Shown here in pieces: positions 1 to 8,029 of a stretch of 23,094 bases of DNA. The notes under the pieces were generated by a model. The model saw only the letters and a list, made by a program, of their open reading frames with translations. It was not told where the DNA came from and searched no databases. Source of the stretch: Chara braunii (lineage: Eukaryota > Streptophyta > Charophyceae > Charales > Characeae). A program made the position numbers and the translations under genes. The DNA lies in the NCBI GenBank assembly GCA_003427395.1, contig BFEA01000047.1:758077-781170 (forward strand). The letters run 5' to 3'. The stretch's first letter is position 1. Every line of letters starts with the position of its first letter.

Positions 1-167
1 CTATGGAAGATACTTACCTGAGTTGGATGTGACCTGCAGAGGTGGCGCTGATGAGTGGTGATCACATTGTTGATTTGGAGACTATCTGCAGGGATTCATT
101 GTGTGTGGAAGATGATGCATGACATGTACACATCTGCATAAGATGGTCCCCAGGACCCATGCAGTAG
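1..167. other. Unassigned left edge
   Basis: No coding region is recognised here. On the minus strand, the reverse complement of positions 10-20 reads CAGGTAAGTAT, a perfect consensus 5' splice site. No exon could be attached to it, so this may be chance. The segment ends where the SSU rRNA-like sequence begins. Confidence 0.4.
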
Positions 168-193
168 TGACATTATGACAAAAACTGAAGAAG

Positions 194-224
<31 letters not shown>

Positions 225-256
225 AGTAAGACTGGCGGGGCAAGTGTTATTCGGAA
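168..256 (+). rRNA. Mitochondrial-type SSU rRNA fragment (530-loop region), nuclear copy
   Basis: Positions 208-236 contain the near-universal small-subunit rRNA block around the 530 loop (core GTGCCAGCAGCCGC), preceded by GAAGAAGCCCCGGCTAAC and followed by GGGGCAAGTGTTATTCGGAA. The flanks match my memory of green-plant mitochondrial SSU rRNA better than the plastid form. The block is short (about 90 nt of a roughly 1.5-2 kb gene) and carries changes at conserved sites, such as CCGCAGTAA where CCGCGGTAA is expected, so it is a dead nuclear copy. It stops abruptly at about 256, where LINE reverse transcriptase coding begins on the same strand. An open frame running from 175 across both is accidental. 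Confidence 0.8.
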
Positions 257-566
257 AGGCATCCATACTCTTCTTCAAAGTCGAAACGGCATACGATCAG
301 GTAGATTGGGACTTCCTACTTAGTATGCAGCGGATGGGCATTGGGCCAAATTTTAGAAGATGGGTAAAGGGTACTTTACGAAGACGCGGTAGGATTAGTA
401 CAAGTAAACGGCCACCTATCCGCCACCTACAAAATAACAAGATCAGTAAGACATGGACATCCACTGGCGGCCCCAATATTCCTGTTCGTAATGGAGGCAA
501 TAGCAGCCTTCCTACAAAAAAAGAACCCTCGATAGACAAACTCACCCTGGACAGCTCGGATAGATA
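257..566 (+). pseudogene. LINE reverse transcriptase, 5'-truncated left fragment
   Basis: Frame 1 encodes a degenerate RT motif-A block ending AYDQVDWDFLLSMQRMG, where non-LTR RTs have (L/F)DFEKAYDRVEW. The motif-A Asp position appears to be Lys, so the copy is inactive. Around 390 the frame shifts to frame 2, which reads LVQVNGHLSATYKITRSVR and then HGHPLAAPIFLFVMEAIAAF, matching the RSVRQGCPLAPLLF block of plant and algal LINE RTs. A second shift near 530 returns to frame 1. The endonuclease domain and the RT N-terminus are missing, because the 5' end abuts the SSU rRNA fragment. The 3' side is interrupted by the gypsy element, and the continuation with the YADD-like box starts at 8030. Confidence 0.8.
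563..566. repeat. Target site duplication (left copy), GATA
   Basis: GATA lies immediately before the TG that opens the 5' LTR. The same four bases follow the CA that closes the 3' LTR at 8026-8029. Removing the element and one GATA rejoins the LINE reading frame without a shift. Ty3/gypsy elements usually make 5-bp duplications, so this is one base short, or one flanking base has mutated. A second GATA at 559-562 adds slight ambiguity. Confidence 0.65.
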
Positions 567-1676
567 TGCAATGACTTGCTGATTCAGACTGCCGAGATCT
601 GACTGCGAGGCTGTACAGTAACAGCGGTAGGGTTAGATTCATAATTTTGTTTGTGTCAGGGACTAACCAAGAGTTCAGTGCTGAGGGAAATTTGTGAGGG
701 ACGTATCTGCAATTTCTGAAAATTACAGGCCCGTAGTCCCGTAAGGCCGCACTGCGATTAGCAGGCCGGGCTACCACTGTGACGGAACGCCCTATGGCCT
801 AGGCCCGTAGCATGAGAGCCTATAGCCGGGTAGGTAGAGGCCCTAGAGGCCCAAACTGAAACAGTACCTGTCGGTCCAGTCCCTGTCTAGGTCTAGGCTA
901 GTCTATTAATAGAATGAGGTCAGTAGGGTTAGGACTTTTGGCTGTTTTCATTTTTCACGTGACAGCGTTCTGAGCCAAGCAAGTACACTGGAGACGATTG
1001 CCTACAGGCGGCATCCTGAGACCTTCGTCGTGGACGGCAACCATAGCCAGCCTTCTAGAGCTCGCCATAGCTGGGGCGTCCTCTGAGCATCCACCCCTGG
1101 GGGTGCTTGCTAGCAGATGGGCGATTTTGAGGCTCTACATGGTATTCGTGGGTGGACCACTGTTGCTGCATCTTCCTCTGGGATCATGCGTGGCATCTAC
1201 AGTGGCGCTGCAGCCATAGCTGCAGCTTTCTTCGTCAGAGTTGCTCATCGGCACTGAGGGTTGCATCGCATTTCCTGTTCTTCATCTGAGTGGTTAGCGC
1301 AGGCCTCTGGGAGGCTGTTGTTGTGTGGTGTTACTAACTGGGTGTGGTCTAGGGAGTGGAGTGTGTGATTCTGCGAGTGGTGAGACACAGACAAACTCTG
1401 TAACGATATTGGTTCAGATCGGCTCAATCTCAGATTGTTCCTTTGTTATCTTCGCAGGTGTCTACTTGTGATTGGTTGTTGGGAGTATTGTCGGAGAGTG
1501 AGAAACACTTCGTGTTATCTCCACACCTGTGCATAGTGTTTTCCCGCTGCTTACTCTGTCAGTGTGCAGTGTGTACTCTGTCTCCTCTCCCCTTCTTCTT
1601 ATGCATGTATGGGCGTGCGTGAGATTGTCTGCTTGTGAGTGTTGATCAAAATCGACAGACAACCAAGTTCATAATA
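567..1676 (+). repeat. 5' LTR
   Basis: Begins TGCAATGACTTGC and ends TTCATAATA, where the 3' copy ends TTCATAACA, so the terminal CA has become TA. It aligns along its full 1.1 kb with 6910-8025. Many differences are C/T or G/A transitions, as expected for a long-methylated element. The LTR should hold the element promoter and polyadenylation signal, but no TATA box could be assigned with confidence. Confidence 0.95.
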
Positions 1677-1678
1677 GT

Positions 1679-1690
1679 TGGTATCAGAGC
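1679..1690 (+). promoter_or_regulatory. Primer binding site for initiator tRNA-Met
   Basis: TGGTATCAGAGC is the classic PBS of plant LTR retrotransposons, complementary to the 3' end of initiator tRNA-Met. It lies two bases after the 5' LTR end and fixes element orientation as plus. Confidence 0.95.
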
Positions 1691-2758
1691 GGGATTGGAA
1701 CTGACATTCTGAGGGTTGAGTGCGATTGGGGCACCTTCTTCTGGTGATCTTTTGGAGAGAGTTCCATGGCGGTTCTTCTTCTTCAGTACTGAAGCATGCG
1801 AGAAGAAGGGATACAGGCGGTGAATATAGGAGATCAGTGATTGGATTGATCGGGCGCAGTTTCCTGCCAGAGCGCTTGACTTGGTGTGGCGAGTACAGGG
1901 CTATCTCGCGAGTAAAGGTACTAGAGCCAGAATCGCGATTTGGCTCTAAGTGTCGAAATACCTGAGGACCTTGAGGAACTGAGTGGCGACTTCATCACAG
2001 GGTAGCGCTGACTAGGGTTGACTGACAGAGTCAACCCTACACTGTGTTAACCCCATCTGGGGCCATATCTAGTGTCAGCGGATCAGGGAGAAAGTGGCGA
2101 AGTATCTTCTCCTGACTGTCAGAGTGCCACCGGACCAGATTCAGTGGATCTAGTACAGGGAATTGAAGTGCCTCACTGTATTCTGCAAGTTGAACAAGTT
2201 TGGTGAGTTTCTGTGTGTGGAGATTGGAGGAGCAGTCTCTGGAAGAGAGTGGCGAGAAGAGTGCATATTGTCTGCCATAGCTAGAGCTTCTTCCTCATCT
2301 GCAAGAACTCTCTGAAGTGAGTATGTTCCACGCAGTACTCAATATAGCGAATTATTTAGTGTCAGTATAATCTGAATTGATGGTCTATCTGTCAGTCTAG
2401 GTCCAAAAATAGATTTGCCTGACAACATGAGAGTCATAGCCATCTTCTTCCCCATCTTCTATTCCTCATATCTCTCCCTCTGCTGACTCTTTCTGACTCT
2501 AAATTGTTCTATGACTGCCTGACAGTATTGCACTACATACTGTATGCTTAGATTGTGAGTTCTGTCCTGGAAGAATAGTGATACTATGAATTGTAATTCT
2601 GTGCTGAGTCTATATATAGCCTGGGCTACCTAGGGTCAAAGATAGTTACAATTTTGTTCGTCATAATTTGATTCTGTTTGTTTCCAGTAAAGCACAATTC
2701 TGTTGTTGTTATCTGGGCAAGAGCGCTTGCCCAGATTTGCAATAATTGAGCAGGTACA
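1691..2758 (+). other. Retrotransposon untranslated leader with two strong hairpins
   Basis: About 1.07 kb between the PBS and the first gag-like sequence, with stops in all forward frames and no recognised protein. It holds two marked inverted repeats. One is at 2014-2038 (10-bp arms AGGGTTGACT/AGTCAACCCT, 5-nt spacer). The other is at 2711-2736 (11-bp perfect arms ATCTGGGCAAG/CTTGCCCAGAT, 4-nt spacer). Their place in the leader would suit genomic RNA packaging or dimerisation, but that is inference. An alternative is that this region once held gag N-terminal coding that has decayed beyond recognition. Confidence 0.6.
2711..2736 (+). promoter_or_regulatory. Perfect 11-bp hairpin upstream of gag remnant
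   Basis: The arms are perfectly complementary with loop AGCG. The stem sits at the 3' end of the leader, where packaging or dimer-initiation hairpins often lie in LTR retroelements. The arms remain perfect although the rest of the element has decayed. The function is inferred. Confidence 0.4.
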
Positions 2759-3420
2759 GTGAAAACCGTAATCCGCCATACCCTTGGGTATGGCCGCCAG
2801 AGTCATCCGTGGCGAAATTTGAGTCTGATTCTGGGTAGAGGTTTACTGACTAAATCGCTGAGCCTTGTTGATTTGTGCTTGTCTGTACTTGCCTTTTCTA
2901 TCTCTCTTATTGATTGCTCTTGTTTTCTAATGGGCACCGGAACCGTAGTGACCTCTCTGGAAAGTCTGGAATTGACTGTACTAATATCAGTGTGGTGGAA
3001 AAAGGGCAAAGGTTGCTTTTGCTCATGCAGGTTCTGGATCAGCAAGTGACTCAGATTCACAGGCTGTTTCACCACCGGTTGGGACTGGATCACCTGCTGA
3101 TACAAAAGTTGTTGCGGCCTTAACTGAGGCTGTACTGGCAGTTTTACAAAAGAAAACCCCTCCAGCACAGCCTCAACCAGCTGCAAGGGGAAGGACAAGG
3201 GGCGTCGTCCTTTTACCCCTGGCCAAAGACCTAATCTGCCAAGAGACGTCCGTATGCCAGCTGACCTCCTGAACCCTTCCACCCTTCCCTGGCATGACCT
3301 CAGGATCCAGGAAGGGGTGTGGAGAAGGAGGAAGGATAGGGGGGTCTGCCTGCGATGTGAGGGACAACACTATTTGAAGGGCTGACCTTACAGGCCAGGC
3401 TCTGGGTCACAGCCAAAAAA
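2759..3420 (+). pseudogene. gag remnant with broken CCHC zinc knuckle, capsid core not found
   Basis: Frame 3 from 3030 reads an SDSQAVSPPVGTG-type Ser/Pro linker followed by LTEAVLAVLQKKTP. A frameshift near 3200 leads to frame 2, which encodes a basic stretch (GVWRRRKDRG) and then CLRCEGQHYLKG followed by a TGA at 3383. This is a CX2CX4HX4C nucleic-acid-binding knuckle that has lost one spacer residue, with a stop where the last Cys belongs. A one-base deletion in the A-run at 3414-3420 separates it from pol. The capsid domain expected between linker and knuckle in plant gypsy Gag is not visible, so an internal deletion is likely. The true start codon cannot be fixed. Confidence 0.65.
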
Positions 3421-5113
3421 TTGAAGCAAACCCTAGGGGCAGCAACTCCCCCTAGTGCTGCAAACTCATCTTCTGAAGAAGGTGAATCTGCAACTGCTTC
3501 AGTAAATAAGCCTTGTGTTGGAGCTGTGCGGGCAGCATCCTTTTGTTATCAGGATCCTGACCCGGATCAGGAACTGGAGGAGCATGAGGCTCAGATGTTC
3601 ACTTCCCTCTTCCTTCAACTAAAGGAACAAAGGAAAACCAAATTTGAACTCATCCTACTTCAGTCCCTGATCGACCACACCAGAATCAAAGGTATGTTGG
3701 ATTGTGGAGCTACCCGGAACTTCATGTCACATAATGCAGTTAAAAAGTTGCATCTGGGCCTGAAGGTAGAAACACTGCAGCAACCGCTGCATGTCCGGAT
3801 AGGGGACTCCACTACCATTACGATCAGGGAGAAGGTCAGGGGCATCCCTGTTGCCTTCGATACTGCTGCAGAAGTCAGGTATAGTCTGAACTTCTACATT
3901 TTCGCTGATCTTCCCTTTGATTTGGTGTTCTCTATGCAGTGGTTACGGGAAGTCAACCCTAGGATCGACTGGCAGATTCCTAAGGTTGAACTCCCCAATA
4001 TGGAGGGGGTGTATCAGCCATGCACGATTGTTGTTGAACACCACCCCAAGACCTCCTTCTACTGCTTACGAGCGAGGAAGTTTTATACTCTCTCCCGCCA
4101 GTATGACCATGAGCGTGTGTTCTTGGTTCTTGTCAAGCAAAAAGACGCTGCAGTTGTTCCCTGTCCTTTTGAAGTCCAACACGTAGTGGACCGGTATGTC
4201 GATCTGATGCAGGAGCCTGTTGGGTTACCCCACCGGCCCACCAAGCATCACATCGAGCTATTGCCTGGAGCGGTCCCGCCAAAGGGCCGCATCTACAGGA
4301 TGTCCCCTGCTGACCTTGAGGAGCTCAGAAACCAGCTTGAGACCCTTACCTGCAAAGGTTGGATCAGACCTAGCACATCTGAGTTTGGTGCACTTGTTCT
4401 CTTTGTCCCCAAAGGGGATAGGGAATTCAAAATGTGCATAGACTATAGGGGTCTCAACAAAATCACGAGGAAGAGTACAAAGTCTCTCCCTCGTATTGAT
4501 GGCCTTCTGGATTTGGTGCAGGGCTGCACACGATTCAACAAAGTCGACCTCAAATCTGGCTATCACCAGATTGAGATGGCAGAGGAGGATGTCCACAATA
4601 CAGCCTTCAAAACCAGGTATGGCACTTACTAATACCTGATAATGCCATTTGGACTTTGCAATGCCTCAGGCACTTTCCAGATTGAGATGCACCGCATCTT
4701 CAGGCCTTACCTGGACAAGTTCATGGTTGTCTACTTAGATGATATTTTGGTATTCAGTTGAACTGCCAGGGAACATGCGGAGCACCTAGCTCTAGTTCTT
4801 CAGGCATTACGTGACAACCAGTACAAGATTAACAGAGAAAAATCCTCCTTTGGAGTTCCCTCTGTCATCTACCTGGTCATGTAATCTCTGGAGATGGTCT
4901 GGCCCCTGAAGCCGACAAGGTTGCGGTTATTCAGGATTGGCCTCAGCCACAGACAGTGAGGGATGTACGGTCCTCCATGGGTTTGACCTCATACTATAGA
5001 AAGTTTGTCAGGAATTTTTTTGTAGTGGCTTCACCCCTGACCAACCTAACAAAGAATTCTTTGGTTCCCTCCCTGTCAGTTGGCCTTCACACGAATCAAG
5101 AAGGCCTTGACTC
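3421..5113 (+). pseudogene. pol part 1: retropepsin-like protease and reverse transcriptase
   Basis: Frame 1 is open from 3421 to 4629. Protease: MLDCGATRNFMS with the catalytic Asp codon at 3700; most relatives have DSGAT, so Ser to Cys next to the Asp is unusual. RT starts near HHIELLPGAVPPKGR (about residue 277), with FKMCIDYRGLNK and FNKVDLKSGYHQIEM (first catalytic Asp). A TAA at 4630 sits where relatives have Glu, followed by [13 protein letters not shown] and YLDDILVF (catalytic Asp pair at 4738-4743). A TGA at 4756 replaces a basic residue. A one-base deletion near 4882 shifts to frame 3, which continues with the connection region (VRSSMGLTSYYRKFVRNF). Further decay follows before the inverted duplication at 5114. 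Confidence 0.92.
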
Positions 5114-5244
5114 GTGCACCGGTGCTAAAGTTGCCTGACCCCACTTTGCCATTTATCCTAACCACTGACGCTAGTCGGTATGATTAGCGTCAGTGGTTAG
5201 GATAAATGGCAAAGTGGGGTCAGGCAGCTTTAGCACCGGTGCAC
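5114..5244. repeat. 60-nt inverted duplication (hairpin) in the RT/RNase H junction
   Basis: Left arm 5114-5173 and right arm 5185-5244 are reverse complements with a single mismatch (T at 5131 against the G-pairing C form), separated by 11 nt. The left arm is the native coding strand (LKLPDPTLPFILTTDAS). The right arm is extra sequence that interrupts the RNase H start. Both outer ends are the self-complementary hexamer GTGCAC, which suggests a microhomology-driven template switch. Confidence 0.95.
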
Positions 5245-5580
5245 TCTTCAACAGGATGATGGGAATGGTTTGCAGCCCATTGAGTTCATAAGTAAGAAGA
5301 TCAAGACCCAAAAGTTGCAGAACTCTACCTACGAGAAAGAGTTGTATGCTCTGGTTTGCGCGCTAAAACATTGGAAACACTTTCTCCTGGGCAGACACTT
5401 CAAGATCTTTTCAGATCATTCCACTTTGCAGTGGATGAAGTCCCAGGGAGAGTTAAACGATAAATTAGCACGCTACATTCGGTTCATTGATCTGTTTGAC
5501 TTTGAACTGAAACATAAGAAGGGCTGCTACAACGAAGTAGTAGATGCCCTCTCTCGTAGGCCTGACGCTTTTGCGCCGAT
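5245..5580 (+). pseudogene. pol part 2: RNase H domain
   Basis: Recognisable from MQPIEFISKKIKTQKLQNS through the conserved YEKELYALVCALKHWKHFLLG, FKIFSDHSTLQWM (where relatives have TDH) and VVDALSRRPD, the typical end of gypsy RNase H. This domain would degrade the RNA strand of the RNA/DNA hybrid. The first catalytic Asp lies upstream, in the TTDAS segment cut off by the inverted duplication. A small frameshift just after 5245 is needed to enter this frame. Confidence 0.9.
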
Positions 5581-6330
5581 CTCCTCTACTCACTCCTTTG
5601 GAAAGGAGACCCGTCAGACCATTGCCCGCTTACTGCCTCGGGACCCGACTTGCGGAGTGATCTGTTGCACTATATTGAAATCTGTGAGCTCTATCAGAGA
5701 AACAAGGTCCAATGTAGACCTCCTCTGAGACTGCTCAAACCCTTACCTATACCTGATGGTCCTGCTGAATTTGTATCTATGGACTTTACAGATTTAGGCA
5801 AGACCACCCCTCGTGGCATGCGTCAGGTAATGGTCTGTGTTGACAGGTTCTCTAAGTACGCAGAGTTCATCCCCTTGCCAGAGGTAGCTAGGGTCCCCGC
5901 TGTGAGAGCAACGCTTTCAGAGAGGTGGGTCACTCACCATGGACCGCCCACTTCTATAGTCAGTGATAGAGATCCACGATTCTGCAGCAATGAGTGGCCG
6001 TCCTATTGCAAGGACTACCTGCACTCACAATTAGACATGACTTCTGGTCGTCATCCATAAGCCAATGGTCAGGCTGAAGTGATGAACCAAGTATTGTTTC
6101 AGTTGCTGCATCCTATTATCTCCCCAGATCAGCAGGATTGGGATCCTCACCTGGCTCGTGCACAGCTTGTCTATAATACCTCTATCCACTCCTCAACTGG
6201 TTTCAGTCCATATAGTTTACATTGGGGACGTGAACCGTGACAGCCTCTTGATGACATCATCAATAAGGCTAAGTCTGATCTGACTCCTGGCACTGCGGAG
6301 TTTGCCAGACGCTATAGAGCCGATGTGGAA
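5580..6330 (+). pseudogene. pol part 3: integrase with DDE core, zinc-binding N-terminus damaged
   Basis: Sequence after RNase H passes quickly into HSFGKETRQTIARL and then LLHYIEICELYQRNK. Relatives have an HHCC zinc finger here ending CELCQRNK. The His pair is not visible and the last Cys is Tyr, so the N-terminal domain is truncated and broken. The catalytic core is clear in frame 1: first Asp in VSMDFTDL, second in SIVSDRDPRF, and Glu in ANGQAEVMNQVL. A TAA at 6058 just before ANGQ fits CAA to TAA, and the TGA at 6238 after WGREP fits CGA to TGA. Integrase would insert the cDNA into chromosomal DNA. Confidence 0.92.
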
Positions 6331-6876
6331 AGGGCACGGGCAAACTTGTTCAAGGCCCAAAAGACCATCACTGAACAAACTAATCGCCACCGACGTCCTT
6401 CCCTCATTCGTACTCGCGATTACGTCTGGGTAGCCAGTTCAAAGTTGTTGAGGGAAGAGGATATCTCTCCCAAGTTGTTGCCACGATACCTGGGTCTGTG
6501 GCAGGTGTTAGATATAGTGGGCTCCGATCCTTTTGGCCTGTCATACGTTATCGACGTCCCACTGCATCTACAGACCTATCCGGTCTTCCATGCATCCAAG
6601 CTGCTTCCCTTTGTTCCAGCTGATGCATTCCCAGACCGGCCCCCTCAGTTTGGTCCACTGATCTCTGGCAAGGGATATGACGTGGAGTCCATTGAGGACG
6701 AGTGGGGCACTGGCCCCGACCGACAGTATCTTGTGAAGTTTTGTTTCCAGCCTCATACTGAGGACAGGTGGTTCACCAGGAAAGAACTTCTCAAGACAGC
6801 AAAGTATGTAGTTTTGCGTTACAAGGCGGCTCAGAAGGGTTCACTTCCTCGCCGTTCTCCTTGTTTGCACCCCTAG
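6331..6876 (+). pseudogene. pol part 4: integrase C-terminal domain plus chromodomain
   Basis: Open from 6325 to the TAG at 6874. The GPY/F-like module reads PKLLPRYLGLWQVLDIVG with HLQTYPVFHASKLLPFV, the usual end of chromoviral integrase. The chromodomain follows: YDVESIEDEWGTG, then RQYLVKFCF, then EDRWFTRKELLKTAKYVVLRY. This matches the chromodomain pattern YxVExIxxxR..YLVKW...TWE, but the third aromatic-cage position lies in a divergent RWFTRKEL segment. Such domains bind histone marks and steer insertion to heterochromatin. This piece is uninterrupted, unlike the rest of pol. Confidence 0.88.
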
Positions 6877-6889
6877 CTCGGAGGTCCTC

Positions 6890-6909
6890 GCTCCCCGGGG
6901 GGGTAAGCC
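6890..6909 (+). promoter_or_regulatory. Polypurine tract
   Basis: A run of seven G (6897-6903) followed by TAAG sits just before the TG of the 3' LTR. It is the expected position for plus-strand DNA priming, though the adjacent TAAGCC is not pure purine. Confidence 0.7.
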
Positions 6910-8025
6910 TGCAATGACTTGCTGATTCAGACTGCCAAGATCTGACTGCAAGGCTGTACAGTAACAGCGGTAGGGTTAGATGCATAATTTTGTTTGTGAC
7001 AGGGACTAACCGAGAGTTCGGTGCTGAGGGACATTCGTGAGGGACATATCTGCAATTTCTGAAAATTACAAGCTAGTAGTTCCCTTATAGGCAGCACTGA
7101 GATTAGCAGGCCTAGGCTACCACTGGGACGGGAGGCCCTATGGCCTAGGCCTGTAGCATGAGAGCCTATAGCCGGGTAGGCAGAGGCCCTAGAGGCCCAA
7201 ACTGAAACAGTACCGGTCGGTCCAGTCCGTGTCTAGGTCTAGGCTAGTCTATTAATAGAATGAGGTCAATAGGGTTAGAACTTTTGGCTGTTTTCATTTT
7301 TCGCATGACAGAGTTCTGAGCCAAGCAAGTACAGTGGAGACGATTGCCTACAGGCGGCATCCTGAGACCTTTGTCGTGGACGGCAGCCATAGCCAGCCTT
7401 CTAGAGCTCGCCATAGATAGGGCGTCCTCTGAGCATCCACCCTTGGGTTTGCTTGCGAGCGGCTGGGCGATTCTGAGGCTCTACATGGTATTTGTGGGTG
7501 GACCACTGTTGCTGCATCTTCCTCTGGGATCGTGCGTGGCATCTGTGGTGGCACTGCAGCCATAGCTGCAGCTTTCTTCGTCAGAGTTGCTCATCGGCAC
7601 TGAGGGTTACATCGCAGTTCCTGTTCTTCATCTGGGTGGTTAGCGCAGGCCTCTGGGAGGCTGTTGTTGTGTGGCATTACTAACTGGGTGTAGTCTAGGG
7701 TGTGGAGTGTGTGATTCTGTGAGTGGCGAGACACTGAGACAAACTCTGTAACGATATTGGTTCAGATCGGCTCAATCTCAGATTGTTCCTTCGTTATCCT
7801 CGCAGGTGTCTACTTGTGGTTGGTTGTTGGGAGTATTGTGAGAGAGTGAGAAACACTTTGTGTTATCTCCACACCTGTGCATAGTGTTTTTCCCGCTGCT
7901 TACTCTGTTTGTGTGCAGTGTGTACTCTGTCTCATCTCCCCTTCTTCTTATGGATGTACGGGTGTGCGTGAGATTGTTTGTGTGTGAGTTTTGATGAAAA
8001 TCGACACACAACCAAGTTCATAACA
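6910..8025 (+). repeat. 3' LTR
   Basis: Begins TGCAATGACTTGC and ends TTCATAACA. Aligns end to end with the 5' LTR, with about 80 substitutions and a few one- to two-base indels by hand count. The terminal CA is intact here. It is followed by GATA, the target duplication. Confidence 0.95.
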
Positions 8026-8029
8026 GATA
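8026..8029. repeat. Target site duplication (right copy), GATA
   Basis: Matches 563-566. The LINE reading frame resumes directly after it. Confidence 0.65.

Larger units (their letters stand above)
567..8025 (+). mobile_element. Full-length, decayed Ty3/gypsy chromovirus-like LTR retrotransposon nested in a LINE
   Basis: Parts in order: 5' LTR, tRNA-iMet primer binding site, long leader, gag remnant with zinc knuckle, protease, RT, RNase H, integrase, chromodomain, polypurine tract, 3' LTR. Integrase follows RT/RNase H, which defines Ty3/gypsy rather than copia order. The C-terminal chromodomain and the HHIELLPGA-type RT entry point to a plant-like chromovirus. Total length is about 7.46 kb. 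It is not autonomous: there are in-frame stops at 4630, 4756, 6058 and 6238, frameshifts near 3200, 3415, 4882 and 5245, an inverted duplication at 5114-5244, and missing capsid and integrase zinc-finger segments. LTR divergence of about 7 percent (hand count) indicates an old insertion. Confidence 0.95.

Noticed and set aside
10-20. ATACTTACCTG, identical to the 5' end of U1 snRNA
   Set aside because: The following sequence does not resemble U1 and has no Sm site; the reverse complement is simply a consensus splice donor.
175-582. A 135-codon open frame that could be called a protein gene
   Set aside because: It begins in the SSU rRNA fragment, crosses a frameshifted LINE RT and ends inside the 5' LTR; the frame is accidental.
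3421-6876. Fungal origin with RIP as the cause of the stops
   Set aside because: The transition pattern also fits plant or algal cytosine methylation, and the organellar remnants and tRNA-iMet PBS favour the green lineage.
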